A stretch of DNA of 64,000 nucleotides from Planctomycetota bacterium (GTDB lineage: Bacteria; Planctomycetota; SZUA-567; H5-PLA8): positions 124,001 through 188,000 of the forward strand of contig JABTUM010000004.1 in the NCBI GenBank assembly GCA_015075375.1, given 5' to 3'. The notes under the pieces were generated by a model. It saw only the letters and a list, made by a program, of their open reading frames with translations, did not search any database and had not been told where the DNA came from. The position numbers were made by a program, and so were the translations under genes. Below are positions 1-8,346 of the stretch, piece by piece (the stretch's first letter is position 1; every line of letters starts with the position of its first letter).

Positions 1-3000
1 CCTTGGCCGAGACGGTTCCCGCTCCGTCTTTGAAGAAGCGAAGCGGCCCGCCCAGCACGTTCTTGTCACGATTCACCGAGGGCCCGTATCCGCTGGTGCC
101 GACGAGCAGCGGGAGATCGGAGATGTAGACCGTACGCGCCTTCAGCGGGGAGGCCCAGTAGGCGTAGGTGGTGGCTTCGCTTTCGCCAAACGCGATGAAC
201 TTCAGCTCGGCCTTGGACTGTCCGGCGAAGAAGCGCTGCGGAATCACGAAGGCGATCTCGCGCCAGCGGTAGCGGCGGTCGCGTTTGTACGCCATCCATT
301 GCCCGACGAACTGTCCGTTGCAATAGACCTTCACAAGTTGATCGGGAACGCTGTAGTTGATGCGCTTGCGCAGGAGGATATCGGCGTCGCCGAAAGGCGC
401 GGTTTCGATGGTGAAGCGTTCTTCGCTCTTGAAGTGCCGACCGCTGTCCACGACGCGCGTGCCGTATTCGCTGTGGTAGTGGCTGTCGAGAGGCCCGACG
501 AGGCGCGCATCGGTCGCGCTGTAGTTAGCCGCGCGCTCCTCTGCTTCGTTGCCCACATCGAAGTGAAAGACCACCTGCTGCTTCCACGCCGATTCGGCGG
601 CATCCTCGAAGCGCACGGGGCTGTCTTCCAGCTTGCGCGCGAGTTCTTCGGGCGGCTGCGCCTTGAAGTACGCGAAGACGGGCGCCTCGTTCAGCGGCAG
701 CGCCGTCCGGCCTTCCGAAGCGGCCAGTTCGAGCGCGTTTCCGAAGGCATCCTGGGCGCGGTCGGGGGCGGCCGGCAGCAGGAGCAGGCTGCGGCCTTCG
801 CACCGCCAGGCGACCAAGATTGAGGATCCGTCGGCGGCTTTAAAAAGAAACGCGCGAGCAAGGCCCTCCCACCGGTCGTTGAGAAAGATTTCACGAACCA
901 GCTTGGCCGATTCGAGTGCCGCGCGCACGGCACGGACCGAGATCGCCGCGGGCTTGAGTCCGTGCAAGGCGCCGTCGGGATAGATCAGATCGGCGCTGTC
1001 GCGGCGCGGGCGGGCGTCGGTGCCGTCGGGTTTGATCAGAATTTTTTCGATGCCTTGGGCACGGCATAGCACGTAGGCGCGCGGCACGATGCGGGCTTGG
1101 TCCAGTTCGCCCACTTGTCCGGGCTGATCGCCCGTGGCCCAATCCAGGCCGAGTACCCAGAGTTCGGGCGCAATGCGCTCCTGCGCCCGGATGCGCTGCG
1201 CGCGAGCGAGCGTCACGTCGAGGTAGCCGTCTTCCGGCGCGAGCGGCGCGGTGGTGGGGCTGATACCGATACCGTCGAGCAAGCGCGGCGCTCCGGCTTC
1301 CGCGAGTCCCAGCAAATACGGTTCGATCTGCGTGCGCGAGACCGCTCCGCTGACGAGTTTGACGCCGGGATGCGCGCGGTCCGCCGCTTCGCGCGCGACC
1401 TCCAGCAACTGCTCGGTGTACTCCAGCGGCGTCGCTTTGGCCTTCTCGCCGTTCAGTTCTTCGGGGTGGTCCCAGACGATCCAGGTATCCACCGAATTCT
1501 GAAACCGACGCAGCGTGCGGAAGACGTATTCCTCCCAGTAGATTTTGCGCGACGGCAGGGCAAGCGTATCGCCGAACCAGGCGTTGCTGCGCTGGATGTA
1601 GTTCCCTCCAGGCGCCGCCCACTGCGCGGTGAAGCCCAGCACGCCCAGCACTTCTAGCCCCGATTCTTTGCGGCGAGCGCAGGCGGGTTCGATCCAGCCG
1701 AAGTCCCATACCCCTTGCTCGGGTTCCACCGACGGACTCCCGTCGGTGCTGTGCCAAGGAACGGGAACCTGATCGTGTTTGAAGCCCAGTTCGGCGACAA
1801 GCCGATTGCGGTCTTTCAAGAGCGCGTGCAGTTCGGCGTGGTCCAGGCGCTTGCCGAAGGGTTCGTAGACAAGGTACTCGGCGGAAGCCGGCAGCGCCGC
1901 GCGCAGCGTTTCTCCGGAACTGGCTTCCACCACCAAGCGATACGGTCCCAGCTTCAGGCCGCGTACGGGGAGTTCAGCGTACCATTCGCCGCCGGACGGA
2001 ATCGATGGCCGACCTTCAAAGAGCGTGATGCGCACGCCGCCGTGATCTTCCAGCAACGCGCGAATGTTCACTTCGGCGGGCAGGCCGTCCAGCCAGCCAT
2101 ACCCCACGGCCAACGGGAGCGTGTCGTGCGTGTACAGCAGGCGCGATGGCTTGTCGGTCATGACGCGCAGCGCGAGCGCGTCGTCGCGCGAGGCCTGGGT
2201 CCACACGCCCACCTCGTCAAAGCAGACTTCGGCATCCGGCGGACCTTGGACGATGAAGTGCAGGGCTTCGAGCGGATAGTCCACGACGCCGTTGGCTTGG
2301 CCGTGCGAAACGGCTTCGGCCTGAGGCGGTCCGAAATCGGGGACAGGCAGCACAATATCGCGCCAATCGCCAGCCGCCACTTCGAGTGGGCCGATGTGCC
2401 AGAGATCGGGCGCGTTGGCTTGCTTGAACTCGACGCCGGGATCGCGAAGCACGAGCGTGAGCTTTACGGGCTGGTCGGCCTTGACTTGGACGCCCAGCTT
2501 CACCGCACGGCCGGGCAGGCGCAGGTTCAGCGGCACATGGACCGAAGAAACGAGCGTCTTGCCATCTTCGGGTGGCTTCTCCTTCTTGCTGCCTTTGGGT
2601 TTGCGTGTGATCGGCGCGGAGTTGCCGGGTTCGGGCAGCGTGACTTTCAGCCCCAAGCGGCCGGCTTTGCGCGCTTCGGGGGATTGCTCCAGCGCGCTCT
2701 CGCCCGGTAGGTAGCGGACTTCTTCGAAGCCGTACAGAGTCTGGCGCTGATTGGCCAGGCCCGCGCGGAGTTCCAGCTTACCGTGCTCCGGACCGCCGAC
2801 GACGCCCCATTCGCCGCGCACATAGAATGGAGGTTGATGCGACTTGGCGGGCTGAATTTCGATCGGGGTTACATTCTCCTGGCCGGGTTCGAGATCCACG
2901 CGGATATCGAGCGGCGCCAGTTCTGCGCCCGCATAATCGGTGATCTTTCCGGTGAAGCGGACGGTGCGTTTTTCGCCGCGCGAAAGCGCACGAAATTCCA

Positions 3001-3256
3001 CGGCCACCGGTGTTACCCCGTGGCCCCAGACTGGCGCGCGGAACTCGCGCTGCACCGGAACTGAGGCGCGCCCCCCTTCCTCCACTCGAATCCCGTTGAA
3101 GCGTACGGGCACCGCCGGATAGGCGGCGCCCGCGGCCAAGCGAACTTCTAGCGCGGGCGGTTCGGGCGCGGCTTCGCCGGCCCGTGCGGTGTGCGCGGCG
3201 ACCAGGATCAACCCGGCCAGCATCAGCAGCGATAGGCGCGCGCGTTGCGGCGACAT
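1..3256 (-). CDS. Large secreted protein with TIM-barrel (GH-A-like) core, partial at its 3' end
   Basis: The reading frame is open from an ATG at 3256 to the left edge, giving about 1085 visible residues without a stop. An AGGA six bases upstream favours this ATG over the in-frame ATG at 3262. The N-terminus is a signal peptide ending near Ala-Arg-Ala. Residues about 30-450 read as beta-sandwich domains. Residues about 480-760 resemble a glycoside hydrolase clan A barrel: the region around W595 (WDHPEELNG) sits where such enzymes usually have WNEP, and the region around W700 (LWVLGLDW) sits where they usually have a strand with the nucleophile Glu. Both usual Glu residues look replaced, so catalysis is doubtful. 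It is the last visible gene of the moxR operon, 9 bases after the DUF4159 gene. The fold is an inference from motif pattern; the function is unknown. Confidence 0.75.
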   Translation of the reverse strand, partial: MSPQRARLSLLMLAGLILVAAHTARAGEAAPEPPALEVRLAAGAAYPAVPVRFNGIRVEEGGRASVPVQREFRAPVWGHGVTPVAVEFRALSRGEKRTVRFTGKITDYAGAELAPLDIRVDLEPGQENVTPIEIQPAKSHQPPFYVRGEWGVVGGPEHGKLELRAGLANQRQTLYGFEEVRYLPGESALEQSPEARKAGRLGLKVTLPEPGNSAPITRKPKGSKKEKPPEDGKTLVSSVHVPLNLRLPGRAVKLGVQVKADQPVKLTLVLRDPGVEFKQANAPDLWHIGPLEVAAGDWRDIVLPVPDFGPPQAEAVSHGQANGVVDYPLEALHFIVQGPPDAEVCFDEVGVWTQASRDDALALRVMTDKPSRLLYTHDTLPLAVGYGWLDGLPAEVNIRALLEDHGGVRITLFEGRPSIPSGGEWYAELPVRGLKLGPYRLVVEASSGETLRAALPASAEYLVYEPFGKRLDHAELHALLKDRNRLVAELGFKHDQVPVPWHSTDGSPSVEPEQGVWDFGWIEPACARRKESGLEVLGVLGFTAQWAAPGGNYIQRSNAWFGDTLALPSRKIYWEEYVFRTLRRFQNSVDTWIVWDHPEELNGEKAKATPLEYTEQLLEVAREAADRAHPGVKLVSGAVSRTQIEPYLLGLAEAGAPRLLDGIGISPTTAPLAPEDGYLDVTLARAQRIRAQERIAPELWVLGLDWATGDQPGQVGELDQARIVPRAYVLCRAQGIEKILIKPDGTDARPRRDSADLIYPDGALHGLKPAAISVRAVRAALESAKLVREIFLNDRWEGLARAFLFKAADGSSILVAWRCEGRSLLLLPAAPDRAQDAFGNALELAASEGRTALPLNEAPVFAYFKAQPPEELARKLEDSPVRFEDAAESAWKQQVVFHFDVGNEAEERAANYSATDARLVGPLDSHYHSEYGTRVVDSGRHFKSEERFTIETAPFGDADILLRKRINYSVPDQLVKVYCNGQFVGQWMAYKRDRRYRWREIAFVIPQRFFAGQSKAELKFIAFGESEATTYAYWASPLKARTVYISDLPLLVGTSGYGPSVNRDKNVLGGPLRFFKDGAGTVSAK

Positions 3257-3265
3257 GAGCATTCC

Positions 3266-4156
3266 TCAGTGCGTCATCACGTACAGGATGACATTCACGC
3301 CAATGCGGTAAGCGTCTTCGCGCTTACCGGCTTCCATATCCATGTTGTGCATGCCCGCGCCGAGCGGATTAGACGGCGTCGGCGGGCTGCTGATTTCCCA
3401 CATGCAGCCGAGATCGGGCGGCGTGTAGAGCACGCCCAGATGGCCGTGGACGAGCACGTACTCGAACGGATTGTTGCCCAGCTTCATCGGCAGGCCCGTT
3501 TCGCTGACGTGCGTCCACGCGTACTTTTGCTTGAGCAGCATCGAGACGCCGTCCACCTTATCGTTGAGCGGTTTGAAGTCGCCTTCAGGGAGCGCTTTCT
3601 TGATCTCGCCGTGGAAGGCCGGCCCGTAGGGCATGCCGTAGAGGCAGTCGTCGCTGAAGACGAAGCCCCCGCGATCGAGGAACTTGCGCAGGCCGGCGGT
3701 CTCGGCGTCGGAAAGCGTGAAGGCGTGGTGCGCGGTCATGTAGACCATGGGCCAATCGAGGAGTTCGGGGTCATCGAAAGTGAGCGGCTTTCGCGGTTGC
3801 AGCGCCTGGGCGTCCATGCCGGTGCGGCGCTGGAACTGATACACGAACGCGGGCACCGCGGTAGGATCGGTGTCCCAATCGGCGTTGAATTTCATTTCGC
3901 GCATGACGAAGCGGCGGCGATTCCGAATGAAATCTTCGGGGACTTCCTCGTCGGCGGCCTCGGCGGATTCTTCTCCGGCCAGCGCCGCCAGTTCGTCGGC
4001 GGAAAGCCCCACAATGCCGGTATCTGAGGCTTCGGTCGCGCCGGCGGCTTCGGCTTCGGCAAGCGTCGTGCGCCAGTCTTCGCCTTCCTCGACCGCGGCG
4101 AGCGGAGACGAGGCGCACACGCACGCAAGCGCTGCCGTCCAAAGCGCCATTCGCAT
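3266..4156 (-). CDS. DUF4159 domain secreted protein
   Basis: This 296-residue protein starts with a signal peptide (hydrophobic stretch at residues 3-20) and an acidic, Ala/Glu-rich linker at about 25-75. The C-terminal 200 residues match the DUF4159 pattern: an Arg-Arg-Arg-Phe strand, the 'WPMVYMTAHH' element, a 'FLDRGGFVFSDD' element like those of type 1 glutamine-amidotransferase-like folds, and a terminal 'GVNVILYVMTH'. The start at 4156 has AAAGGAG five bases upstream. DUF4159 proteins are regularly encoded beside MoxR, DUF58 and BatA-like genes in Planctomycetota and relatives, which is exactly the context here. The biochemical function of the family is not known; a role on the outside of the membrane with the vWA proteins upstream is inferred. 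Confidence 0.88.
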   Translation of the reverse strand: MRMALWTAALACVCASSPLAAVEEGEDWRTTLAEAEAAGATEASDTGIVGLSADELAALAGEESAEAADEEVPEDFIRNRRRFVMREMKFNADWDTDPTAVPAFVYQFQRRTGMDAQALQPRKPLTFDDPELLDWPMVYMTAHHAFTLSDAETAGLRKFLDRGGFVFSDDCLYGMPYGPAFHGEIKKALPEGDFKPLNDKVDGVSMLLKQKYAWTHVSETGLPMKLGNNPFEYVLVHGHLGVLYTPPDLGCMWEISSPPTPSNPLGAGMHNMDMEAGKREDAYRIGVNVILYVMTH

Positions 4157-4178
4157 CGGTACTCCTTTCTTCAGCCGG

Positions 4179-6038
4179 CTATTCGGAAGCGTTCAGGCTT
4201 TCGAAATAGCCCTCCACCAACAGTTCGTCGGCGCGTCCCATGCGCGCATTGGATTGCGGGATGCTCAACAACTTTTCGGCCACTTTCGCGGCGGGTTCCA
4301 GTTCAGGCGAAAGCCGCGGAGGCACTTCGCGCTTCAAGAGCGACGCGCGCTTGACCGAGTCGTACAGATTGGGCGTCCACTCGTCGCGGTTGACGACCTC
4401 GCGGAACAGTTCTTCTTCGGTGACCACGGCGATGCGGTACGCGGGGGTCTTGACGCGGTGCGGTCCCCGATCGGGCTCCAGGTCGTAGGCGTCCTCGGCC
4501 TCTGCCCAGAAGACCACGCGGTCGCCGACCTGAGCGTTCAGATCGGATAAGCGTACGAGCCCCAGATGCGTGAGGTCGGGAACCGGCGGCGAGAAGACGC
4601 GCACGACGGAGTCTTCGCGCTTCAACGCGCCGGTGTCCAGGGACTCCAGGCGATAGTGGAGCGTCACCTTGGCCAAGCCGAAGTCGTCGGATCCCTTGAC
4701 GGCCAGCGTAACGCCGCCCAGCTTGCTGTCGGTGATATGCGGTTCGTGCTCGGGCGAGCGGTTGGGCACTCCGGAGAAGCCTAGCCGGGGCACGGCATCC
4801 TTCTGGATACGTAATCCGTAGCGGCGATCGGCTTCGGCGTTGGTGAATCCGAAGCGGTCGGCCATTTCGAGGGTATACGAAGCTTGAATCTCAGGCGCGG
4901 GATCGGCGAGCCATTCGGGGCGCTCGAGCCGGATCACCGCTTTCGCAAAGCGGCCGCCGACGCTAAACACCACGGGCTCGCCGCCGTACGAAGGCATCAG
5001 GCGCACCGCCTTAAGTTCCACGTTTGCTTCGACGGTGAGGACGAGCGAAGTTCCGAAGAGCGCCGAAAGATTGCCGTCGCTGCGCGCTTCGCGGGCCGGC
5101 GCGCGGCGCACGTAGGCGGGGTACTCGTAGACGACTTCGAGGTTGACGATGCGCGGGCGTTCCGTAACCGGCACCCGCAAGATCTCGCTTTCGATCGCTC
5201 CGGCCGAAAAATAGATATCGAACGAATCGCGCAGATCGCGCGCTTCAAATTGCCCGCGACCCGAATCGTCCACCGGGATCGATTCGGTGTTCCACGTCTC
5301 GCTGCCCTCGGTGCGCAGATGCGCCGTCATCGTGCCGCGCAGAAATCCTTCCTGGCGCGCGCGCACCAACACGTTCGATCCCGTGAGGTACGCTTCGTGC
5401 TCGAGCGGTTCGATTACGATCTTGGCACCGGCGGCCTTGAGCATCGCGTTGCGCACATCTTCCCATGCGTGCGCGAAGGAGCGGAAGGCCTCGCTCACAC
5501 CTGCCGGATTTGCGGCGCTGAAAAGGCCCCACGCGAGGAGCGCGAGCGCGCCCAAGAGCGCCTGATTGCGCGCCGGGCGGCGGTCGATCACCGCGCGGAA
5601 GTCATCGCCAGCCGTAGCGGTCTGCGTCTGAATCACCAGTGCGCGCACCATCGTTGGATCGAAGCGCGGGCGTTCCTGTTCCAGTTCGGGGTACAACTGC
5701 AAAGCGCTGACGAGCCGGCTGAGCAAGTCGGGGCGTTGCGCTTCGACCATCAGTGCGGCGCCGATGGCGGTTTGGCGTTCACGCAAGGGACGCACCAGTC
5801 CGGTCCAGGCGAAGAGCAGTGCCGCCAGGCCGGCGGCGGGCAAGATGGGCGCGCGCAGCCAGAACGGCAGGCCCACGAAAATTTCCAGCGCTGTCAACAC
5901 AAGCAGCGGAAAGCCGACGATCCATAGCAAGCGCCCGGCGCCGTGCGCCAGCGCACACGCACGCTGAAGCGCGGCGACTTCCAGCACGCGGATGCGGAGC
6001 GTTTCGAAAGCGGTTTTCGCGTCGAGGGGCGTCATCAC
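4179..6038 (-). CDS. Membrane-anchored DUF4175-like protein of the MoxR cassette
   Basis: This 619-residue protein has two adjacent transmembrane segments near the N-terminus (about residues 34-55 and 60-85), another hydrophobic stretch near 155-175, and then a long beta-rich extracytoplasmic region with repeated Ig-like strand patterns. The overall shape resembles proteins annotated DUF4175 in similar cassettes, but no catalytic motif is visible. The first two codons are both ATG (6038 and 6035), and the start overlaps the stop of the preceding vWA gene by four bases (ATGA), which implies translational coupling. The DUF4159 gene follows after 22 bases. The function is inferred only from neighbours: it probably forms an envelope complex with the two vWA proteins. 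Confidence 0.75.
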   Translation of the reverse strand: MMTPLDAKTAFETLRIRVLEVAALQRACALAHGAGRLLWIVGFPLLVLTALEIFVGLPFWLRAPILPAAGLAALLFAWTGLVRPLRERQTAIGAALMVEAQRPDLLSRLVSALQLYPELEQERPRFDPTMVRALVIQTQTATAGDDFRAVIDRRPARNQALLGALALLAWGLFSAANPAGVSEAFRSFAHAWEDVRNAMLKAAGAKIVIEPLEHEAYLTGSNVLVRARQEGFLRGTMTAHLRTEGSETWNTESIPVDDSGRGQFEARDLRDSFDIYFSAGAIESEILRVPVTERPRIVNLEVVYEYPAYVRRAPAREARSDGNLSALFGTSLVLTVEANVELKAVRLMPSYGGEPVVFSVGGRFAKAVIRLERPEWLADPAPEIQASYTLEMADRFGFTNAEADRRYGLRIQKDAVPRLGFSGVPNRSPEHEPHITDSKLGGVTLAVKGSDDFGLAKVTLHYRLESLDTGALKREDSVVRVFSPPVPDLTHLGLVRLSDLNAQVGDRVVFWAEAEDAYDLEPDRGPHRVKTPAYRIAVVTEEELFREVVNRDEWTPNLYDSVKRASLLKREVPPRLSPELEPAAKVAEKLLSIPQSNARMGRADELLVEGYFESLNASE

Positions 6039-8332
6039 GCAAGCCCTCGCCGCTTACGCATCAACCACTCGAGCGCCAGACAGCCGGCCATCAGCATCCA
6101 AAGGCCCGGCGCGTGCCAGAGTTCCACGACCGCCCCGCGCACTTCGATGCTGCTTGCGGCCGGGGGAATCTCCAGCAATGCGTGATCCTCCAGATTCAGC
6201 GCTTGCCCGCCGCCGGCCTGCGCGAGCGCTTTAAGCGCCTCGGCGTCGCCTGAGACGCGGCGAACTTCGGCCAGCGACGGCCCGACCACGAAGGTGCGCT
6301 CCAAAGCCGGCTGCTGTTCGCTGCCGACGGTGACGTTGGTCTTGACCGTGTAATGGCCCGCGGCAGGCGGGACGAAGCGCAGCGCGAAGCGGCCCGGCGC
6401 ATCGGGTTCGGCGGCGGCCCGCACGGTCAGGAGCGGGCCGTCAGGGCCTTCGACGAAGAAATCGACGCGCGCATCGGACGGCGTCTGGCCCGTGGCGTCG
6501 CGCAGATGGAGGCTCACCATGGCCATCCGCCCCGCTTCGAGAACCGGATCGTCGAGCAGCAAATCGGAACGCGTGGAGCGCTGGCGCGGATCGCCGGCCA
6601 GCCAGCGAACCAGGAGGCCCCAGTAGCGGCGATGGTAGTCTTGCTCGGTTTCGCGCGCGGTGCGCCAATGCCAGGTTCCGTCGAGCGCGGTGCTGTAGAC
6701 GCGGCCGGCGCCGTAACGCCACGCGGCCGCGACGGGGCGCGGACCGCTGGCGGTATGCAAGGTCGGGTGCGACATCAGCAGCGTGGCTCCGGGCTTGATC
6801 GATTTCCAGGCGTTGCCACCTTCCACCCACGGGAGCTTCGCCCAGACTTTCTGGTTCTCCAGGGGATCGAATTCGAGCTGCATGAGCGGGTGCATCAAGC
6901 CTTGCGTCGAGACGTTCACATTGAACCGGTTGATCAACTGAAGCTTTTTCTCCTTCGACAAACGCACGGGCAGCATGCGCGCGAGCGGCGTTTCCTGGTA
7001 ATCGCCGGCCGTGTACACCTTATAGCCGCCCAGCGTGGCGAGTCCCCCGCCCTGCCGGCGCACAAATTCGTCGAGCAAGACGAAGCGTTCACCCTGTTCG
7101 AGCAGCTTGCGTTCCAGATCGCCCATGACGAGGACATCGAAATACTGAAGTTCGCCGGCGGTTCCAGGAAATCCACCGCGCACTTCACGCAGGACGGGCT
7201 TGCCGTCGGGGCGCGCCGCGTCGCCGTAATAGATCCACTCGTTGCCGGGCTGGCGCACGAGACCGTGGAAGTGAATTGCCGGATCGCCTTCCAGCGCCTG
7301 CTTGGCGTGCTTGTATTCCCAACTGGGTTCGCCTTCGATGAAAAGGACGCGGATGCGTTCGGCGCGCACGTCGAGGTTGAAGCGCGCATCGTTGTTGCGT
7401 GCCGTATGTTCGATGGGCTGCGGATCGATCCGGATGCGGTAATGATGCGTGCCGGCCTCGGGTGCGATGAATTCCATACGCGCAACGACGGGCTGACTCG
7501 GATCGAGTTGGACCTGCAAGACGGAAAGTTCCTTCTCCCCAGCGGCGTCTTCGTGGTAAAGGCGCACGGTGGCTTCTCCTTCCATACCGTCGGCAAGGAT
7601 TTCGGCAGCCACGCGCACGCGATCTTTTCGATACACGAAGGGCGGAACGGTTAGCGGCCCGAGGGCCAGATCGCGCATAAGCGCCTCGCCGGCAAAGAGC
7701 GTGCTGACGGGAGCGGGCAGTTCGCCGGCGGCGCGCGCCAGATCGCTGCCGTCGGATTGCACGCCATCGGAACAGAGCAGAACATGCGCGATCGGACGCC
7801 CGTGTCCGGTGTTCGCGGCGAGGACCAGATTGCGCGCGAGATCTTGGGGCGGCGCGTCGGCCGCCGAGGCCGGCGGATTGGCATCGCCCGAAGTGTAGAC
7901 TTTGCGCACGTCGAAATCCGCTTCGAGGCGGGCGAGCAGGCCACCTTCGTTTAAGGCTTGTTCGACCCGCGCACGGCGACCGGGGCCCGCCTCGGGCAGA
8001 TCCATGCTGGCGCTATCGTCGATCACGGCCAGCAGGAGCGGCTTGCGGCTCGCGGCGACGGAGACTTCGCAGACGGCTCCACTGAGCATGAGCAACAGGG
8101 CGAGCAATCCAGCGGCACGCAGCAGACCCAATCCCACCCGTGCCCGAGGTGTCAGCCCTTCGCGGGTCCGCGCATAGCAAAGCACCGCGAGCACGGCGAC
8201 GGCCGCCGAACCGACGAGCAGGACGGCGGCTCCGCCGGGGGCCAGCGACCAGCGCGCCTCGGCCAGGCGTTCGCCCAGCAGGTCCCATGCGCCCTCCAAC
8301 AGCAGCGCCACGCGTACCAGCAACTCCGCCAT
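6035..8332 (-). CDS. Membrane vWA / glutamine-amidotransferase-like protein
   Basis: The start is placed at ATG 8332 because AGGAG lies five bases upstream and a longer frame would run deep into the preceding gene. The protein has 765 residues. Two transmembrane helices lie at about 34-53 and 68-92. A von Willebrand A domain follows with the metal-site motif Asp-Asp-Ser-Ala-Ser at 105-109. The middle carries an amidotransferase-like segment ('FDVLVMGDLER' to 'GGGLATLGGY'), then a beta-rich domain and a C-terminal transmembrane helix followed by a Lys/Arg-rich tail. This arrangement is typical of large BatA-type proteins next to MoxR in PVC bacteria. The role is probably a membrane partner or substrate of the MoxR ATPase (inference). 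The stop overlaps the next start by four bases. Confidence 0.82.
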   Translation of the reverse strand: MAELLVRVALLLEGAWDLLGERLAEARWSLAPGGAAVLLVGSAAVAVLAVLCYARTREGLTPRARVGLGLLRAAGLLALLLMLSGAVCEVSVAASRKPLLLAVIDDSASMDLPEAGPGRRARVEQALNEGGLLARLEADFDVRKVYTSGDANPPASAADAPPQDLARNLVLAANTGHGRPIAHVLLCSDGVQSDGSDLARAAGELPAPVSTLFAGEALMRDLALGPLTVPPFVYRKDRVRVAAEILADGMEGEATVRLYHEDAAGEKELSVLQVQLDPSQPVVARMEFIAPEAGTHHYRIRIDPQPIEHTARNNDARFNLDVRAERIRVLFIEGEPSWEYKHAKQALEGDPAIHFHGLVRQPGNEWIYYGDAARPDGKPVLREVRGGFPGTAGELQYFDVLVMGDLERKLLEQGERFVLLDEFVRRQGGGLATLGGYKVYTAGDYQETPLARMLPVRLSKEKKLQLINRFNVNVSTQGLMHPLMQLEFDPLENQKVWAKLPWVEGGNAWKSIKPGATLLMSHPTLHTASGPRPVAAAWRYGAGRVYSTALDGTWHWRTARETEQDYHRRYWGLLVRWLAGDPRQRSTRSDLLLDDPVLEAGRMAMVSLHLRDATGQTPSDARVDFFVEGPDGPLLTVRAAAEPDAPGRFALRFVPPAAGHYTVKTNVTVGSEQQPALERTFVVGPSLAEVRRVSGDAEALKALAQAGGGQALNLEDHALLEIPPAASSIEVRGAVVELWHAPGLWMLMAGCLALEWLMRKRRGLA

Positions 8333-8346
8333 TCTAACTCCTACTG

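Noticed and set aside
1715-2710. A 331-residue plus-strand frame within the secreted GH-A-like gene
   Set aside because: The opposite frame is continuous over 1085 codons with a signal peptide and ribosome site; the plus frame has no recognisable domain.
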